The notes beneath the pieces are model-generated. The model was not told the DNA's origin. It saw nothing but the letters and a program-made list of their open reading frames with translations, and ran no database searches. DNA of 24,446 nt from NCBI GenBank assembly GCA_964413275.1, contig CAYPSO010000071.1, forward strand, positions 1 through 24,446, written 5' to 3'. Source of the stretch: JAABRE01 sp964413275 (GTDB lineage: Bacteria > Cyanobacteriota > Cyanobacteriia > Cyanobacteriales > JAABRE01). Shown piece after piece: positions 6,866 through 14,603 of the stretch. How positions within the stretch are numbered: position 1 is the stretch's first letter; each line of letters begins with the position of its first letter. Made by a program: the position numbers and the translations under genes.

Positions 6866-6890
6866 TAATGTACAGTTATTCTGTACATTA
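6866..6890. promoter_or_regulatory. Operator of the YefM/YoeB-type pair
   Basis: A perfect inverted repeat: TAATGTACAG, spacer TTATT, CTGTACATTA. Each arm holds TGTACA (6869-6874 and 6882-6887), the core motif known for yefM-yoeB operators, with centres 13 bp apart. It sits just upstream of the antitoxin start at 6852. Expected role: binding by the antitoxin and the toxin-antitoxin complex to repress the operon. Confidence 0.8.
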
Positions 6891-6961
6891 ACTTTAGCAT
6901 AAGTTAGTTCGTGAGGAAGGTAAAGGTTGACCGTGTTTAACTCGATTTATCTCGATTGCAG

Positions 6962-7032
6962 TATAATTAAGCTATCTGTTAAACCAGATTACCTAATTAC
7001 CAGATTACCAGATATACAGATTACCAGATATG
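6962..7032 (+). promoter_or_regulatory. parA promoter -10 and tandem 16-bp repeats up to the start codon
   Basis: A TATAAT box at 6962-6967 is the best -10 element. After it, ACCAGATTAC units repeat, and two 16-bp units CAGATTACCAGATATA (7001-7016) and CAGATTACCAGATATG (7017-7032) follow without gap; the second one ends in the parA ATG (7030-7032) and a partial third starts inside the gene. Such repeats in front of a parA gene are typical of a ParG-type operator or centromere. No good -35 at proper spacing was found. Confidence 0.5.
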
Positions 7033-7326
7033 CAGATTATTACCGTTACTGGGTATAAAGGAGGGGTAGGCAAGTCAACAACAGCCATTCATATTGCCAC
7101 TTACTTCAGCGATGTGGGCAAAACTATTTTAGTGGATGGAGATCCAAATCGCACCGCCGTTAACTGGAGCGAGCGGGGTAATCTTCCGTTTATTGTGGCT
7201 GATGAACGTCAGGCGATGAAGTTAATCTCCGGCTCTGACTTCGTAATTATTGACACTCCTGCTCGTCCCAATAGCGATGATTTGAAGGAGTTGGCAAAAG
7301 GTTGTGACCTACTCATCTTAAGTTGA
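7030..7326 (+). pseudogene. parA: parA, partition ATPase, N-terminal half only
   Basis: Ninety-eight residues: MQIITVTGYKGGVGKSTTAI (deviant Walker A KGGVGKST, residues 9-16), TILVDGDPNRTAVNWSERG (motif A'), and DFVIIDTPARP (Walker B). The family normally runs to about 200 residues; here the frame stops three codons after CDLLILS, exactly where the second IscB element begins (TAAGTTGACCAG at 7320). The second half, with the remaining nucleotide- and DNA-binding surface, is not found on the other side of the element, so insertion came with loss of the 3' half. The protein would not be expected to partition plasmids. Its ribbon-helix-helix partner at 8096 is intact. Confidence 0.85.
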
Positions 7327-7500
7327 CCAGATTCAGGAGAAATCCTATGTTAGTGGCAAGAGTTAAAGTCTTACCTACAGATGCGAAGCTAGTCTGTAGC
7401 TCTAAAATCTAAGGATTAAACAGGTTTAAAGGGTTAAGCCAGTGTTCTTGGAAAAGTACCGACCACTAACCTTATCGAAGCTAACTTAACCCGAAAGGAG
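7319..7500 (+). ncRNA. omega-RNA-like region of IscB remnant 2
   Basis: The homologue of 620-752, and longer because it is not cut at its 3' side. Shared blocks are TAAGTTGACCAG, GGCAAGAGTTAAAGT, TTACCTAC, GCTAGT, TTAAACAG and TTAAAGGGTTAA. Stem CTACAGA (7375-7381) with TCTGTAG (7393-7399) keeps pairing through a compensatory change relative to copy 1. It continues to just before the ribosome binding site GAAAGGAGG (7492-7500) of the IscB-derived gene. In IscB systems the guide part of the RNA comes from DNA just upstream of the element; here that flank is the parA coding sequence. Confidence 0.62.
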
Positions 7501-7507
7501 GGACTTT

Positions 7508-8023
7508 ATGTCCAAAGTATTTGTAATTGATTCAGAAAAAAGATCGTTAGACCCAATTACAAGATGGGCGTTATTTTCTGTGTTAAAAGAAACAGGATTA
7601 GCTGTTGAAACAGGCAGTGGCGGATTAACTAAGTTTAATCGTAGTCAACAAAATCTGCCTAAAACTCATTGGCTAGATGCTGCTTGTGTCGGTAAATCGA
7701 CACCTTTGTTAATTAATAAAGGTGTTAAACCTTTATTAATTACTGCTAATGGACATGGCACTAGACAATCCTGTCGTACCGATAAGTATGGTTTTCCGTC
7801 TCGTTATGTACCTCGTTTTAAATTCAATAAAGGGTTTCAAACAGGGGATCTAGTTAAAGCGGTTGTCACTAAAGGTAAAAAGATTGGAACTTATACGGGA
7901 CGAGTAGCAATTCGCTCTAGTGGTAGTTTTAATATTTCTACCAAAAACGGCTTAATTCAAGGCGTTAACTACAAATATTGTCAACATATACAGAAAAAGG
8001 ACGGATATAACTATGCAATATAG
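7508..8023 (+). CDS. iscB: IscB internal-deletion derivative (mini-IscB), copy 2
   Basis: A 171-residue intact frame with a strong ribosome binding site (AAAGGAGG) before ATG 7508. Residues 1-17, MSKVFVIDSEKRSLDPI, are the true N-terminus of IscB. At about residue 18 it jumps to TRWALFSVLKETG and continues through the IscB C-terminal domain: THWLDAACVG, GTRQSCRTDKYGFPSRYVPR, FQTGDLVKAVVTKGKK, KYCQHIQKKDGYNYAI. All RuvC and HNH nuclease residues are absent. The frame, ribosome binding site and upstream RNA are all kept. It is either a decaying relic or a small RNA-binding protein derived from IscB. It sits within parA and ends 73 bases before the ribbon-helix-helix gene. Confidence 0.82.
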   Translation: MSKVFVIDSEKRSLDPITRWALFSVLKETGLAVETGSGGLTKFNRSQQNLPKTHWLDAACVGKSTPLLINKGVKPLLITANGHGTRQSCRTDKYGFPSRYVPRFKFNKGFQTGDLVKAVVTKGKKIGTYTGRVAIRSSGSFNISTKNGLIQGVNYKYCQHIQKKDGYNYAI

Positions 8024-8026
8024 ACC

Positions 8027-8098
8027 CTGCCCCTCTTTTCCTCTCATCACTAACTTGAGTACAGGTATAGTGAGAGTCTTCAAGAGGGCGGAAAGATG
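8027..8098 (+). repeat. 3' hairpin of IscB remnant 2 (element right end)
   Basis: Outer stem CCCTCTT (8031-8037) with AAGAGGG (8082-8088), inner stem CTCTCATCACTA with TAGTGAGAG, then GCGGAAAGATGA as in copy 1. The shared sequence ends inside the start codon region of the next gene (ATG 8096-8098). Confidence 0.6.
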
Positions 8099-8362
8099 AA
8101 CGGAAAATTTGGTGAGGTTATTAGAAAGGCTAAAGAAAACCAAGAAGGCAACAAGCCAGCAAACCAGCAAACCAGCAAACCAGATAACCAGATAGCCAGT
8201 CAACCAGAAGAGAAAATGGTTAATCTCTGTATTAGAGTACCTGAGTCTCAACGTCGTCATTGGGCAGCCGAAGCTAAACGACAGGGAATTACGATGACTG
8301 AAGTGATTAGTGAAGCCTTGAGCCAGAAATTTGGCTTGCCAAATAACCAGATAACCAGATAA
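8096..8362 (+). CDS. Ribbon-helix-helix partition partner (ParG-like)
   Basis: An 88-residue protein. The N-terminal half is a flexible Gln/Asn/Pro/Lys region built from ACCAG DNA repeats (KPANQQTSKPDNQIASQPEE). The C-terminal half MVNLCIRVPESQRRHWAAEA, then KRQGITMTEVISEALSQKFG, is a ribbon-helix-helix DNA-binding domain, the usual companion of ParA in cyanobacterial plasmids, where it binds the centromere and represses the operon. The start codon lies in the last bases of the IscB element's conserved tail, so the element abuts or supplies the start. With parA truncated it may now act only as a repressor. The repeats within and just after the gene (8340-8361) may be its binding sites. Confidence 0.75.
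   Translation: MNGKFGEVIRKAKENQEGNKPANQQTSKPDNQIASQPEEKMVNLCIRVPESQRRHWAAEAKRQGITMTEVISEALSQKFGLPNNQITR
8147..8210. repeat. ACCAG short tandem repeats inside the RHH gene
   Basis: Tandem AACCAGCA-like units (AAGCCAGC, AAACCAGC, AAACCAGC, then ACCAGAT, ACCAGAT, GCCAGTC, ACCAGAAG). The ACCAGAT word also occurs upstream of parA (6983-7030) and at 8344-8360, so the same word lies on both sides of the partition locus. Confidence 0.6.
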
Positions 8363-8535
8363 GTAGAAGAAAAAATGCCAATAACTATTGCAAGAATTTA
8401 AAATCAAACCTATTAAGGATGGACAGAATTGGACAACTTTGTCTAATTCTTTTTTTATGGGCAATTAAATCAGTAGATTTACTGAAGGTAAAACCTGGAA
8501 ATTGTGGCAAAATATATTTAAGCAAAAAAAAAGCA

Positions 8536-8606
8536 GTCTGTTGGTTAACAGACGCTTGTCAAGCTCAAAAAGTTAAAAACCTTTTAAAAGGTTATTTATT
8601 TATTAT
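8536..8606 (+). terminator. Hairpins after the partition locus, possible terminator
   Basis: GTCTGTT (8536-8542), loop GGTT, AACAGAC (8547-8553), followed by a perfect 16-base palindrome AACCTTTTAAAAGGTT (8578-8593) leading into an AT-rich ATTTATTTATT run. This fits a transcription stop for genes reading from the left. Between 8363 and 8761 I see no supportable gene. Confidence 0.45.
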
Positions 8607-8761
8607 AGTCTCCAATTTTGATTAACTAAAGAATAAAAAAGATTAAATTTAAGATTTATCCGACAGCTAGTTATTTGATTAGCGGTCAAAAAACCTGTGA
8701 ATAAAAATTATTATTATTTGAAAATTTATTAATTATATTAATTAGTTGAGGTCAATGAGTA

Positions 8762-9031
8762 ATGAACGACAATAGCTTAGATTTAGATAATAACTTGCCC
8801 TGGTCAACTGAGCACACCGGAGCTATTTTCTCAGTTCCAGAAAACCCCTTACTCAATATTCCACAAACCACATCAGCATTTACAGAACCTTTTAATGAAT
8901 TAGATGAATTATTAATTGAAGCAACGCCAGATCAGCAAGTAACAGAAAATTTTGCCGTAATGGCCATGGGAACTATTACAGTCAATGGTAGTATGGTACA
9001 GCTAATTCTGGTATTGATTATCAAGCAGTAA
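8762..9031 (+). pseudogene. 5' fragment of the large adhesin/RHS gene
   Basis: Starts MNDNSLDLDNNLPWSTEHTG and reads as an Asn/Glu-rich N-terminal region without a classical signal peptide, ending TITVNGSMVQLILVLIIKQ. At about 8990 the homology continues in another frame (YGTANSGIDYQAVSG, a Calx-beta domain), so the stop at 9029-9031 is the result of a frame change or small deletion. The start ATG follows an AT-rich spacer. It is the likely original start of the gene that continues to 14146. Confidence 0.5.
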
Positions 9032-9285
9032 GTGGAACATTAACATTCAATCCAGGGGAAACGACTAAAACTATAGAAGTACCAATTATCGGAGATAGTT
9101 TAGACGAAATAGATGAAGCATTTATTATTAATTTAAGCAATCCTAGTAATGTTAATTTACTCGATAATGAGTCAGCAGTAACGATTCTTGATAACGATAA
9201 TCCTCCAACTATTTCCCTATCAGATATTAGTATTACTGAATCCGATTCAGGTACAAACTTAGCCTACCTTGCAATCAAACTGTAA
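8992..9285 (+). pseudogene. Calx-beta domain fragment of the same gene
   Basis: In frame with 9001 the sequence reads YGTANSGIDYQAVSGTLTFN, then PGETTKTIEVPIIGDSLDEI, DEAFIINLSNPSN, AVTILDNDNPPTISLSD and stops at TAA 9283-9285. This is a nearly complete Calx-beta repeat, a calcium-binding fold common in large cyanobacterial surface proteins, followed by the beginning of a second. Its first strand is missing, so DNA was lost at the 5' junction. The next segment again continues in a different frame, from about 9260. Confidence 0.65.
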
Positions 9286-12200
9286 CTAACCTAGATTTTC
9301 AAGCAGCCTCGGCCCGAACTGACGGCAGTAGTGCTAATACGAACCCCACTATCGCCCCCATAGAGGATAGCACCATAGCTGCCGCAGATAGATTTATCTA
9401 TCAAACCGAAGCCAGTGATGCTGAAGCAGATGTACTGCTCTACGAATTAGTGGTGAAACCCGAAGGCATGGTCATTGACCCGGTAACGGGCTTAATCGGC
9501 TGGCGACCCAGTAGTAATCAAGTGGGAAGCCACGATGTTATTGTCAGAGTCAAAGATAAATTTGAAGGTATAGCCTTAGAATCATGGCAGATAGTAGTCG
9601 AACCAGGTAATCAGCTTCCTGTCATCACCACTGACGCACCCACCACTACTCCTGTAATTAACCAGCCTTGGCAATATCAATGGCAGGGAGTGGAGCTAGA
9701 CGGGGAAGCTATTCAATGGCAACTTGATAGTGCTGACGAACGGGCTACCATTAACCCGCAAACGGGCTTAATGAGTTGGACTCCCCAGAGCAGCTTTTAT
9801 CCCTATACCCCCGACGGGACTTTTCCTTTTACCGTCACTGCGGTGGATCAAAGGGGCGGGAAAACAAGTCAATCTTTTGACTTGGCGGTACTAGCTACTA
9901 CTCCTGGCAATAGCCAACCAGTAATTACCTCTACTCCCCGTGCGCTCGCTAAACTAGATAGCCCTTATTTCTACAATCTCCAAGCTATTGACCCTGACGG
10001 CGACCCCCTGAGCTATTCCCTTAAGAATGCTCCTCAAGGTTTAGTCATGAACTCATCAGGAGAAGTTTTCTGGCAGCCCACAGCAGCACAGTTTGGTCGC
10101 AATTTAATTAGTCTAGAAGTTAAGGACGGACGAGGTGGAGTAGTTCAACAAAACTTCGCTGTAGAAGTGGTGGCGAATAGCACTAATACTACTCCAGCCA
10201 TTAGCTCTACCCCTAAATCTTTGGCAGCTACGGTGGGTCAAACCTATAGCTATAATCCCACTGGTATAGATAGTGATGGAGATCTTCTCTTTTGGAGTTT
10301 AGATAGCGCCCCAACGGGTATGGTGATTGACCCAGAAACCGGAGCTTTACGCTGGACTCCTACCACCTCTCAAATTGGCAGCCATGAGGTAGCCCTACGC
10401 CTAGCCGATAGTCAAGGTAGTTTCCGAGGTCAAGCCTTTACCCTTACTGTCAGAGGCACTAACCTAGCGCCTCAAATAATTACCAATCCCAAAACTGAGG
10501 CGAAAGTCGAGCAAATCTACACCCATACTGTAGTAGCCCAAGATCTAGAAGCAGATACCCTGAGCTATCGTTTAATTGATGCCCCAGAAGGCATGGAAAT
10601 TAATTCTGAAAGTGGGGAAATTCAATGGCTGCCCGATGCTAGTCACCAAGGTAGCGTAGAAGTGAGTGTAGAAGTAACAGATGCCTTGGGTAGAAAGGAT
10701 ATTCAAACCTATACTATTGAAGTTGGCGAACCCGTGCTTGACGGGACTCCAGCCAATAATTCGGCTCCCACTATTATCTCTCTACCTCAAGTAACCTCCG
10801 CTACAGAAGCTCTTTATCAATATCAAGTCAGTGCTGTTGACCCAGAGGGCGATGCTATATCCTATACCCTGATAGAAGCTCCTGAAGCTATGGAAATTGA
10901 TGGGTTAACGGGTTTAATCCAATGGTATCCCACTAGCGATGACCAGGGAACTTATAGCATTGTGGTGGGTGCAGTGGATAGCTTTGGCGCAGGTGTTGCT
11001 CAACAGTTTAATCTCTCCGTAGCGCCTAACAATCCTCCGGTTATCCTGTCAATGCCTGTCGATACCAATGTGGTGGTGGGACAAACCTATCGCTATGACC
11101 TCAAGGCTTCTGATGCTCCTGGAGAAAGGCTTAGTTATCAATTAATTACTGCCCCGGAAGGTATGACTATTGATGAATTGGGTCGTTTGCGTTGGCTACC
11201 TAATTATGACTCTCTAGGTGTTAATCCGGTGTCTGTGGAAATTAGGGATGGCAGTGGTGCTGCGGTTACTCAAAGTTTCGAGCTCAATGTGACGGTGGAT
11301 AATATTTATCCCACTTTAGAACTGTTCCCCAGTGTCGAACCGGTGGACTTAGGGCAAACTGTGACTCTATTTACTAACGCCAACGATAATGTGGGTATTG
11401 CTTCAAGAACTCTTACTGTTGATGGAGTACCCGTACCTCTAGATGCTAGGGGCAATTATAGCTTTACTCCCACCAGCACTGGAGATATTGAGGTGGTAGC
11501 TATTGTTAAGGATAAAGCAGGTAATTTAACCAGCCAAGAAATAACTTTATCGGTTTTAGACTATAGCGATGTTGACGATCCAGTGGTGGAATTTGCGAAC
11601 CTAAAAAATGTTACTACTACTACGGAGATTATCGGTACGGCTAATGACGATAACTTGGATTATTACAGTCTCTCGGTAGCACTTTTAGATAGCGATAATT
11701 TTACAGAAATTTTCCGCAGCAGCGAGCCTGTGGTGGATGGAGTGTTAGGCACTTTTGACCCCAGTATTTTCCTTAATGATAGCTATACTTTACGCTTAAC
11801 TGCGGTAGATGGTGGCGGTAATGAGGTCTTTTTTGAGGAGATTATTAATGTTGAAGGGGATTTGAAGTTAGGTAATTTCCAATTATCTTTTACTGATTTA
11901 TCTATTCCGGTTTCGGGGATTCCAGTGAGCGTTACTCGTAGCTACGATAGCTTACAGTCTAATAATAAGGATGATTTTGGCTATGGCTGGAGATTGGAGT
12001 TTCGTGATACTAATTTAAGAACTAGTCTCGGTAGGGATGAGTCTAAGGAGATTTTTGACATCACTAGTAAAGGATTTAGCGAGGGAGATAAGGTCTATAT
12101 TACTCTCCCTGGAGGTAAGCGGGAAACTTTTACTTTTAAGCCGGAGTTAGATTTATTGGGTGCTTTTCTGATGGCTAAGGCCAGCGATCTCAATATTGAG

Positions 12201-13103
12201 GAAGATACGGGGTTATATCGTCCTACTTTTGTCTCAGAGGGCGATTCTAACTATAAGTTGACAGTAGATGATGATTTTCTGTTGGTTAGGAGTCCGTCGG
12301 GGATGTTTATGGGCTTTGGCGGTGGAGTTCTCTACAATCCGGCAGATCCTTATTATGGCGGTAAATATACTCTGACGACAGGGGAGGGTATTGTTTATGA
12401 AATTGATGCTAAATCTGGAGATTTATTAACGGCTACTGATACTAATGGCAATAAGTTAACTTTTAATGATGCGGGTATTGTTTCGGATACGGGTGTTGAG
12501 GTTAGGTTTGGTCGAGATGCAAGCGGTAGGATTACTAGAGTTATTGACCCAGAGGGCAATGAGATTCAATATCAGTACGATGCGAGGGGGGATTTGGTTG
12601 CGGTTACGGATAGAGAAAATAATACTACTCGCTTTGAGTATCACGAAGCAAGGGCGCATTATTTAGATGAGATTATTGACCCTCTGGGTAGGGAAGCGGT
12701 AAGAACTGAATACGACCAAAATGGCAGATTATCTAGGGTAATTGATGTCAATGGGGAAGCGGTTGAACTGGTTTACGATACTTCCAATGATGTGCAGACT
12801 GTATCTGATGTATTCGGTAATGAGACGACTTATGTTTATGACGAGCGGGGTAATGTGCTGACGGAAATAGATACTGTGGGCTTGGTTACGTCAAGAACTT
12901 ATGACGATAGGAATAATATGTTAAGCGAGACTGTTATTGCTGATGGAGAGGAATATACTACTTACTATGGCTATGACAGTCGGGGTAATCTTACCTCCTT
13001 TAGCGATGCAGAGGGTAACTTTTCTTATTTCCAATACGATAGTCGTGGTAATGTCACTAAGGTTATTGATGCAGCAGGCATGGAATCGTTTACAAACTGT
13101 TAG
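9282..13103 (+). CDS. Large He_PIG repeat / RHS (YD-repeat) protein, broken at both ends
   Basis: An uninterrupted frame; an ATG occurs only at 9465, but coding homology begins by 9282 (NLDFQAASARTDG...). It holds about seven He_PIG/cadherin-like repeats, each with a D-P-D/E-G-D and a G-x-x-x-W-x-P pattern (for example AVDPEGDAISYTLIEAPEAM and LIQWYPTSDDQG), then two Ig-like segments, then an RHS entry region (LSIPVSGIPVSVTRSYDS, FGYGWRLEF) and YD repeats (YQYDARGDLVAVTD, YVYDERGNVLTEID). Such proteins are polymorphic toxins or surface proteins whose RHS part encloses a C-terminal toxin. The frame ends at TAG 13101-13103 in the middle of the YD repeats; the continuation is in other frames. 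It reads GC-richer and more regular than the flanking genes, suggesting a separate origin. As it stands it is a broken gene. Confidence 0.8.
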   Translation, partial: VTNLDFQAASARTDGSSANTNPTIAPIEDSTIAAADRFIYQTEASDAEADVLLYELVVKPEGMVIDPVTGLIGWRPSSNQVGSHDVIVRVKDKFEGIALESWQIVVEPGNQLPVITTDAPTTTPVINQPWQYQWQGVELDGEAIQWQLDSADERATINPQTGLMSWTPQSSFYPYTPDGTFPFTVTAVDQRGGKTSQSFDLAVLATTPGNSQPVITSTPRALAKLDSPYFYNLQAIDPDGDPLSYSLKNAPQGLVMNSSGEVFWQPTAAQFGRNLISLEVKDGRGGVVQQNFAVEVVANSTNTTPAISSTPKSLAATVGQTYSYNPTGIDSDGDLLFWSLDSAPTGMVIDPETGALRWTPTTSQIGSHEVALRLADSQGSFRGQAFTLTVRGTNLAPQIITNPKTEAKVEQIYTHTVVAQDLEADTLSYRLIDAPEGMEINSESGEIQWLPDASHQGSVEVSVEVTDALGRKDIQTYTIEVGEPVLDGTPANNSAPTIISLPQVTSATEALYQYQVSAVDPEGDAISYTLIEAPEAMEIDGLTGLIQWYPTSDDQGTYSIVVGAVDSFGAGVAQQFNLSVAPNNPPVILSMPVDTNVVVGQTYRYDLKASDAPGERLSYQLITAPEGMTIDELGRLRWLPNYDSLGVNPVSVEIRDGSGAAVTQSFELNVTVDNIYPTLELFPSVEPVDLGQTVTLFTNANDNVGIASRTLTVDGVPVPLDARGNYSFTPTSTGDIEVVAIVKDKAGNLTSQEITLSVLDYSDVDDPVVEFANLKNVTTTTEIIGTANDDNLDYYSLSVALLDSDNFTEIFRSSEPVVDGVLGTFDPSIFLNDSYTLRLTAVDGGGNEVFFEEIINVEGDLKLGNFQLSFTDLSIPVSGIPVSVTRSYDSLQSNNKDDFGYGWRLEFRDTNLRTSLGRDESKEIFDITSKGFSEGDKVYITLPGGKRETFTFKPELDLLGAFLMAKASDLNIEEDTGLYRPTFVSEGDSNYKLTVDDDFLLVRSPSGMFMGFGGGVLYNPADPYYGGKYTLTTGEGIVYEIDAKSGDLLTATDTNGNKLTFNDAGIVSDTGVEVRFGRDASGRITRVIDPEGNEIQYQYDARGDLVAVTDRENNTTRFEYHEARAHYLDEIIDPLGREAVRTEYDQNGRLSRVIDVNGEAVELVYDTSNDVQTVSDVFGNETTYVYDERGNVLTEIDTVGLVTSRTYDDRNNMLSETVIADGEEYTTYYGYDSRGNLTSFSDAEGNFSYFQYDSRGNVTKVIDAAGMESFTNC

Positions 13104-13182
13104 GGATGGGGATAATTTAACAACTTATTTCTATGATGGTGTGAGTAATTTAATTAGCACTCATTTTCCTAAAGGAAGTTAA
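13081..13182 (+). pseudogene. Out-of-frame YD-repeat scrap between the two RHS parts
   Basis: In this frame the DNA reads WNRLQTVRDGDNLTTYFYDG, then VSNLISTHFPKGS and stop at 13180-13182. This is a YD repeat as found later in RHS barrels. The frame before it ends at 13103 and the frame after it picks up from about 13175 (EVNDVVTEYLVDKNRAYAQV). Two deletions or indels in about 100 bases therefore separate the parts, and several repeats expected between them are gone. Confidence 0.6.
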
Positions 13183-13201
13183 TGATGTAGTTACTGAGTA
13201 T

Positions 13202-14146
13202 TTGGTGGATAAAAATAGGGCTTACGCTCAGGTTTTAGCTGAGTATGTTGATGGAGAGGTTGCTGTTAGTTATGTTTATGGTTTGGATTTAATTTATCAG
13301 GAGAGAAATGAAAAGATTACTATTTATTTAGTTGATGGTTTGGGTAGTACGAGGGTTTTAACTGATATATCGGGAAATGTGGTTAATGAGTATGATTATG
13401 AGGCTTTTGGAGGTTTAATTGATTCTAGTGGAGATACAGATAATAGTTATTTGTTTGCAGGGGAGCAGTTTGATGGAGATTTGGATGAGTATTATTTAAG
13501 ACAGAGGTATTACGACCAAGGGATTGGAAGGTTTACGAGGAGAGATACTTATGAGGGAAGAATTAATGAACCGATAACTTTGCATAAGTATTTATATGCT
13601 AATGCTAATCCTGTTGTTTATGTAGATCCTAGTGGTAATGTTAGCGTACAACAAGCACTAATTGGATTAGTTGTACTTAATGTACTATGGGGTGCTATTA
13701 ACCCATTCGATATTGGTGGTATTGATTTAATAGCAGACGATCCTTTGTCAAATCTAGGTCTTTCCGATAGTATTAGAGATATTGTCAACTCGCTTTTCGA
13801 TCTTCATTATGCCCCATTCCTTGGAATTATCTGGTCGCATAATAGAAGGCTAACATCTCCACAAAATGCACTAAAACATTGGAATAAACATAAAGCAGAT
13901 TTTCCTCATTTAAAAAATTCAGTAGAATTTGTCAAAGAGGCTCAAAAATTTGTCGATAATCCTCCATCTACTGCTCTGGTCAAAACCCTTAATACTGGTG
14001 AAGTAGTAATATACGATCCCGTAAGCGATGTTTTTGCTACAAAGAAAATGATAAATGGTCAGTTTGTGCCACAAACAATGTTTAAACCAGATATAAACAA
14101 ACATCCTTATCCAACTAATGAGGCTTATTTTCATGGTCAACAATGA
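13202..14146 (+). CDS. RHS core end with C-terminal toxin-like domain
   Basis: A 314-residue frame; coding homology begins slightly upstream (about 13175). The first 130 residues are the conserved RHS end: IYLVDGLGSTRVLTD, NEYDYEAFGG, YLFAGEQFD, YYLRQRYYDQGIGRFTRRDT and the boundary LHKYLYANANPVVYVDPSGN. After it comes a variable domain with a hydrophobic stretch (QQALIGLVVLNVLWGAINPF) and a C-terminal part with ALKHWNKHKADFPHL, EFVKEAQKFVDN, GEVVIYDPVSDVFATKK and TMFKPDINKHPYP. That layout (paired His, then a strand-rich end) resembles BECR-fold ribonuclease toxins; this is inference. The small gene overlapping its end fits as an immunity gene. It lacks a standard start (TTG 13202 is the first) because the gene is broken upstream. 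Confidence 0.75.
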   Translation: MVDKNRAYAQVLAEYVDGEVAVSYVYGLDLIYQERNEKITIYLVDGLGSTRVLTDISGNVVNEYDYEAFGGLIDSSGDTDNSYLFAGEQFDGDLDEYYLRQRYYDQGIGRFTRRDTYEGRINEPITLHKYLYANANPVVYVDPSGNVSVQQALIGLVVLNVLWGAINPFDIGGIDLIADDPLSNLGLSDSIRDIVNSLFDLHYAPFLGIIWSHNRRLTSPQNALKHWNKHKADFPHLKNSVEFVKEAQKFVDNPPSTALVKTLNTGEVVIYDPVSDVFATKKMINGQFVPQTMFKPDINKHPYPTNEAYFHGQQ

Positions 14147-14402
14147 AGAACTTTACTTTTGCAGAATCTGTGGTTTTAGATACTATAATCTTCCTTGGGG
14201 AGAAAATAACGATAATCCTTCTAGAGAGATTTGTCCTTGTTGTGGAGTAGAATTTGGATATGAAGACTCAAATTTATTAGGAATTCAACGTTATAGAAAA
14301 AAATGGTTAGAAACTGGTGCAAAATGGTTTGAGCCGAGAGAAAGACCAGATGATTGGTCTTTGGAAAAGCAACTTGAGCAAATTCCAAAACAATATCGAT
14401 AA
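14133..14402 (+). CDS. CPCC-type cysteine-rich small protein, candidate immunity protein
   Basis: Ninety residues counted from ATG 14133, which overlaps the last 14 bases of the toxin-like gene (ATG 14118 in the same frame is also possible). It has two Cys pairs, YFCRICGFRYY and REICPCCGVEFGYED, followed by RYRKKWLETGAKWF. This is the pattern of the Cys_rich_CPCC family, small zinc-binding proteins often found next to polymorphic toxins. The overlap with the toxin frame implies coupled translation and supports an immunity role, which is inferred. The gene is intact although the toxin gene is broken upstream, as expected if selection kept protection. Confidence 0.75.
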   Translation: MVNNEELYFCRICGFRYYNLPWGENNDNPSREICPCCGVEFGYEDSNLLGIQRYRKKWLETGAKWFEPRERPDDWSLEKQLEQIPKQYR

Positions 14403-14473
14403 ACAATACCACTTGCTTTGAATATTACGAAGCAACGAATTAGGTATATTAGCTCGATCTCCGATCTCGTAGG

Positions 14474-14499
14474 TTGGGTTGAACGTTAGTGAAACCCAA
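14474..14499. repeat. Dispersed TTGGGTT...AACCCAA hairpin
   Basis: TTGGGTT (14474-14480) and AACCCAA (14493-14499) enclose a 12-base loop. I recognise this as a widespread cyanobacterial interspersed motif. The rest of the spacer 14403-14603 shows nothing else. Confidence 0.5.
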
Positions 14500-14603
14500 A
14501 AAAACAGAATTTAGGAATCAAGATTTAAAGAGCGCTCATTAGCAATTTTTTACTTAAATTATTATAGTTAATTAGATAACAAATACCATAATTATCACCA
14601 TTT

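Noticed and set aside
7952..8464. 170-residue minus-strand frame with hydrophobic Trp/Leu-rich repeats
   Set aside because: It is the reverse reading of the ACCAG repeats and the RHH gene; its apparent membrane segments come from the repeat composition.
8419..8625. 68-residue plus-strand frame after the RHH gene
   Set aside because: It runs through the terminator-like hairpins, has no ribosome binding site and no recognisable features.
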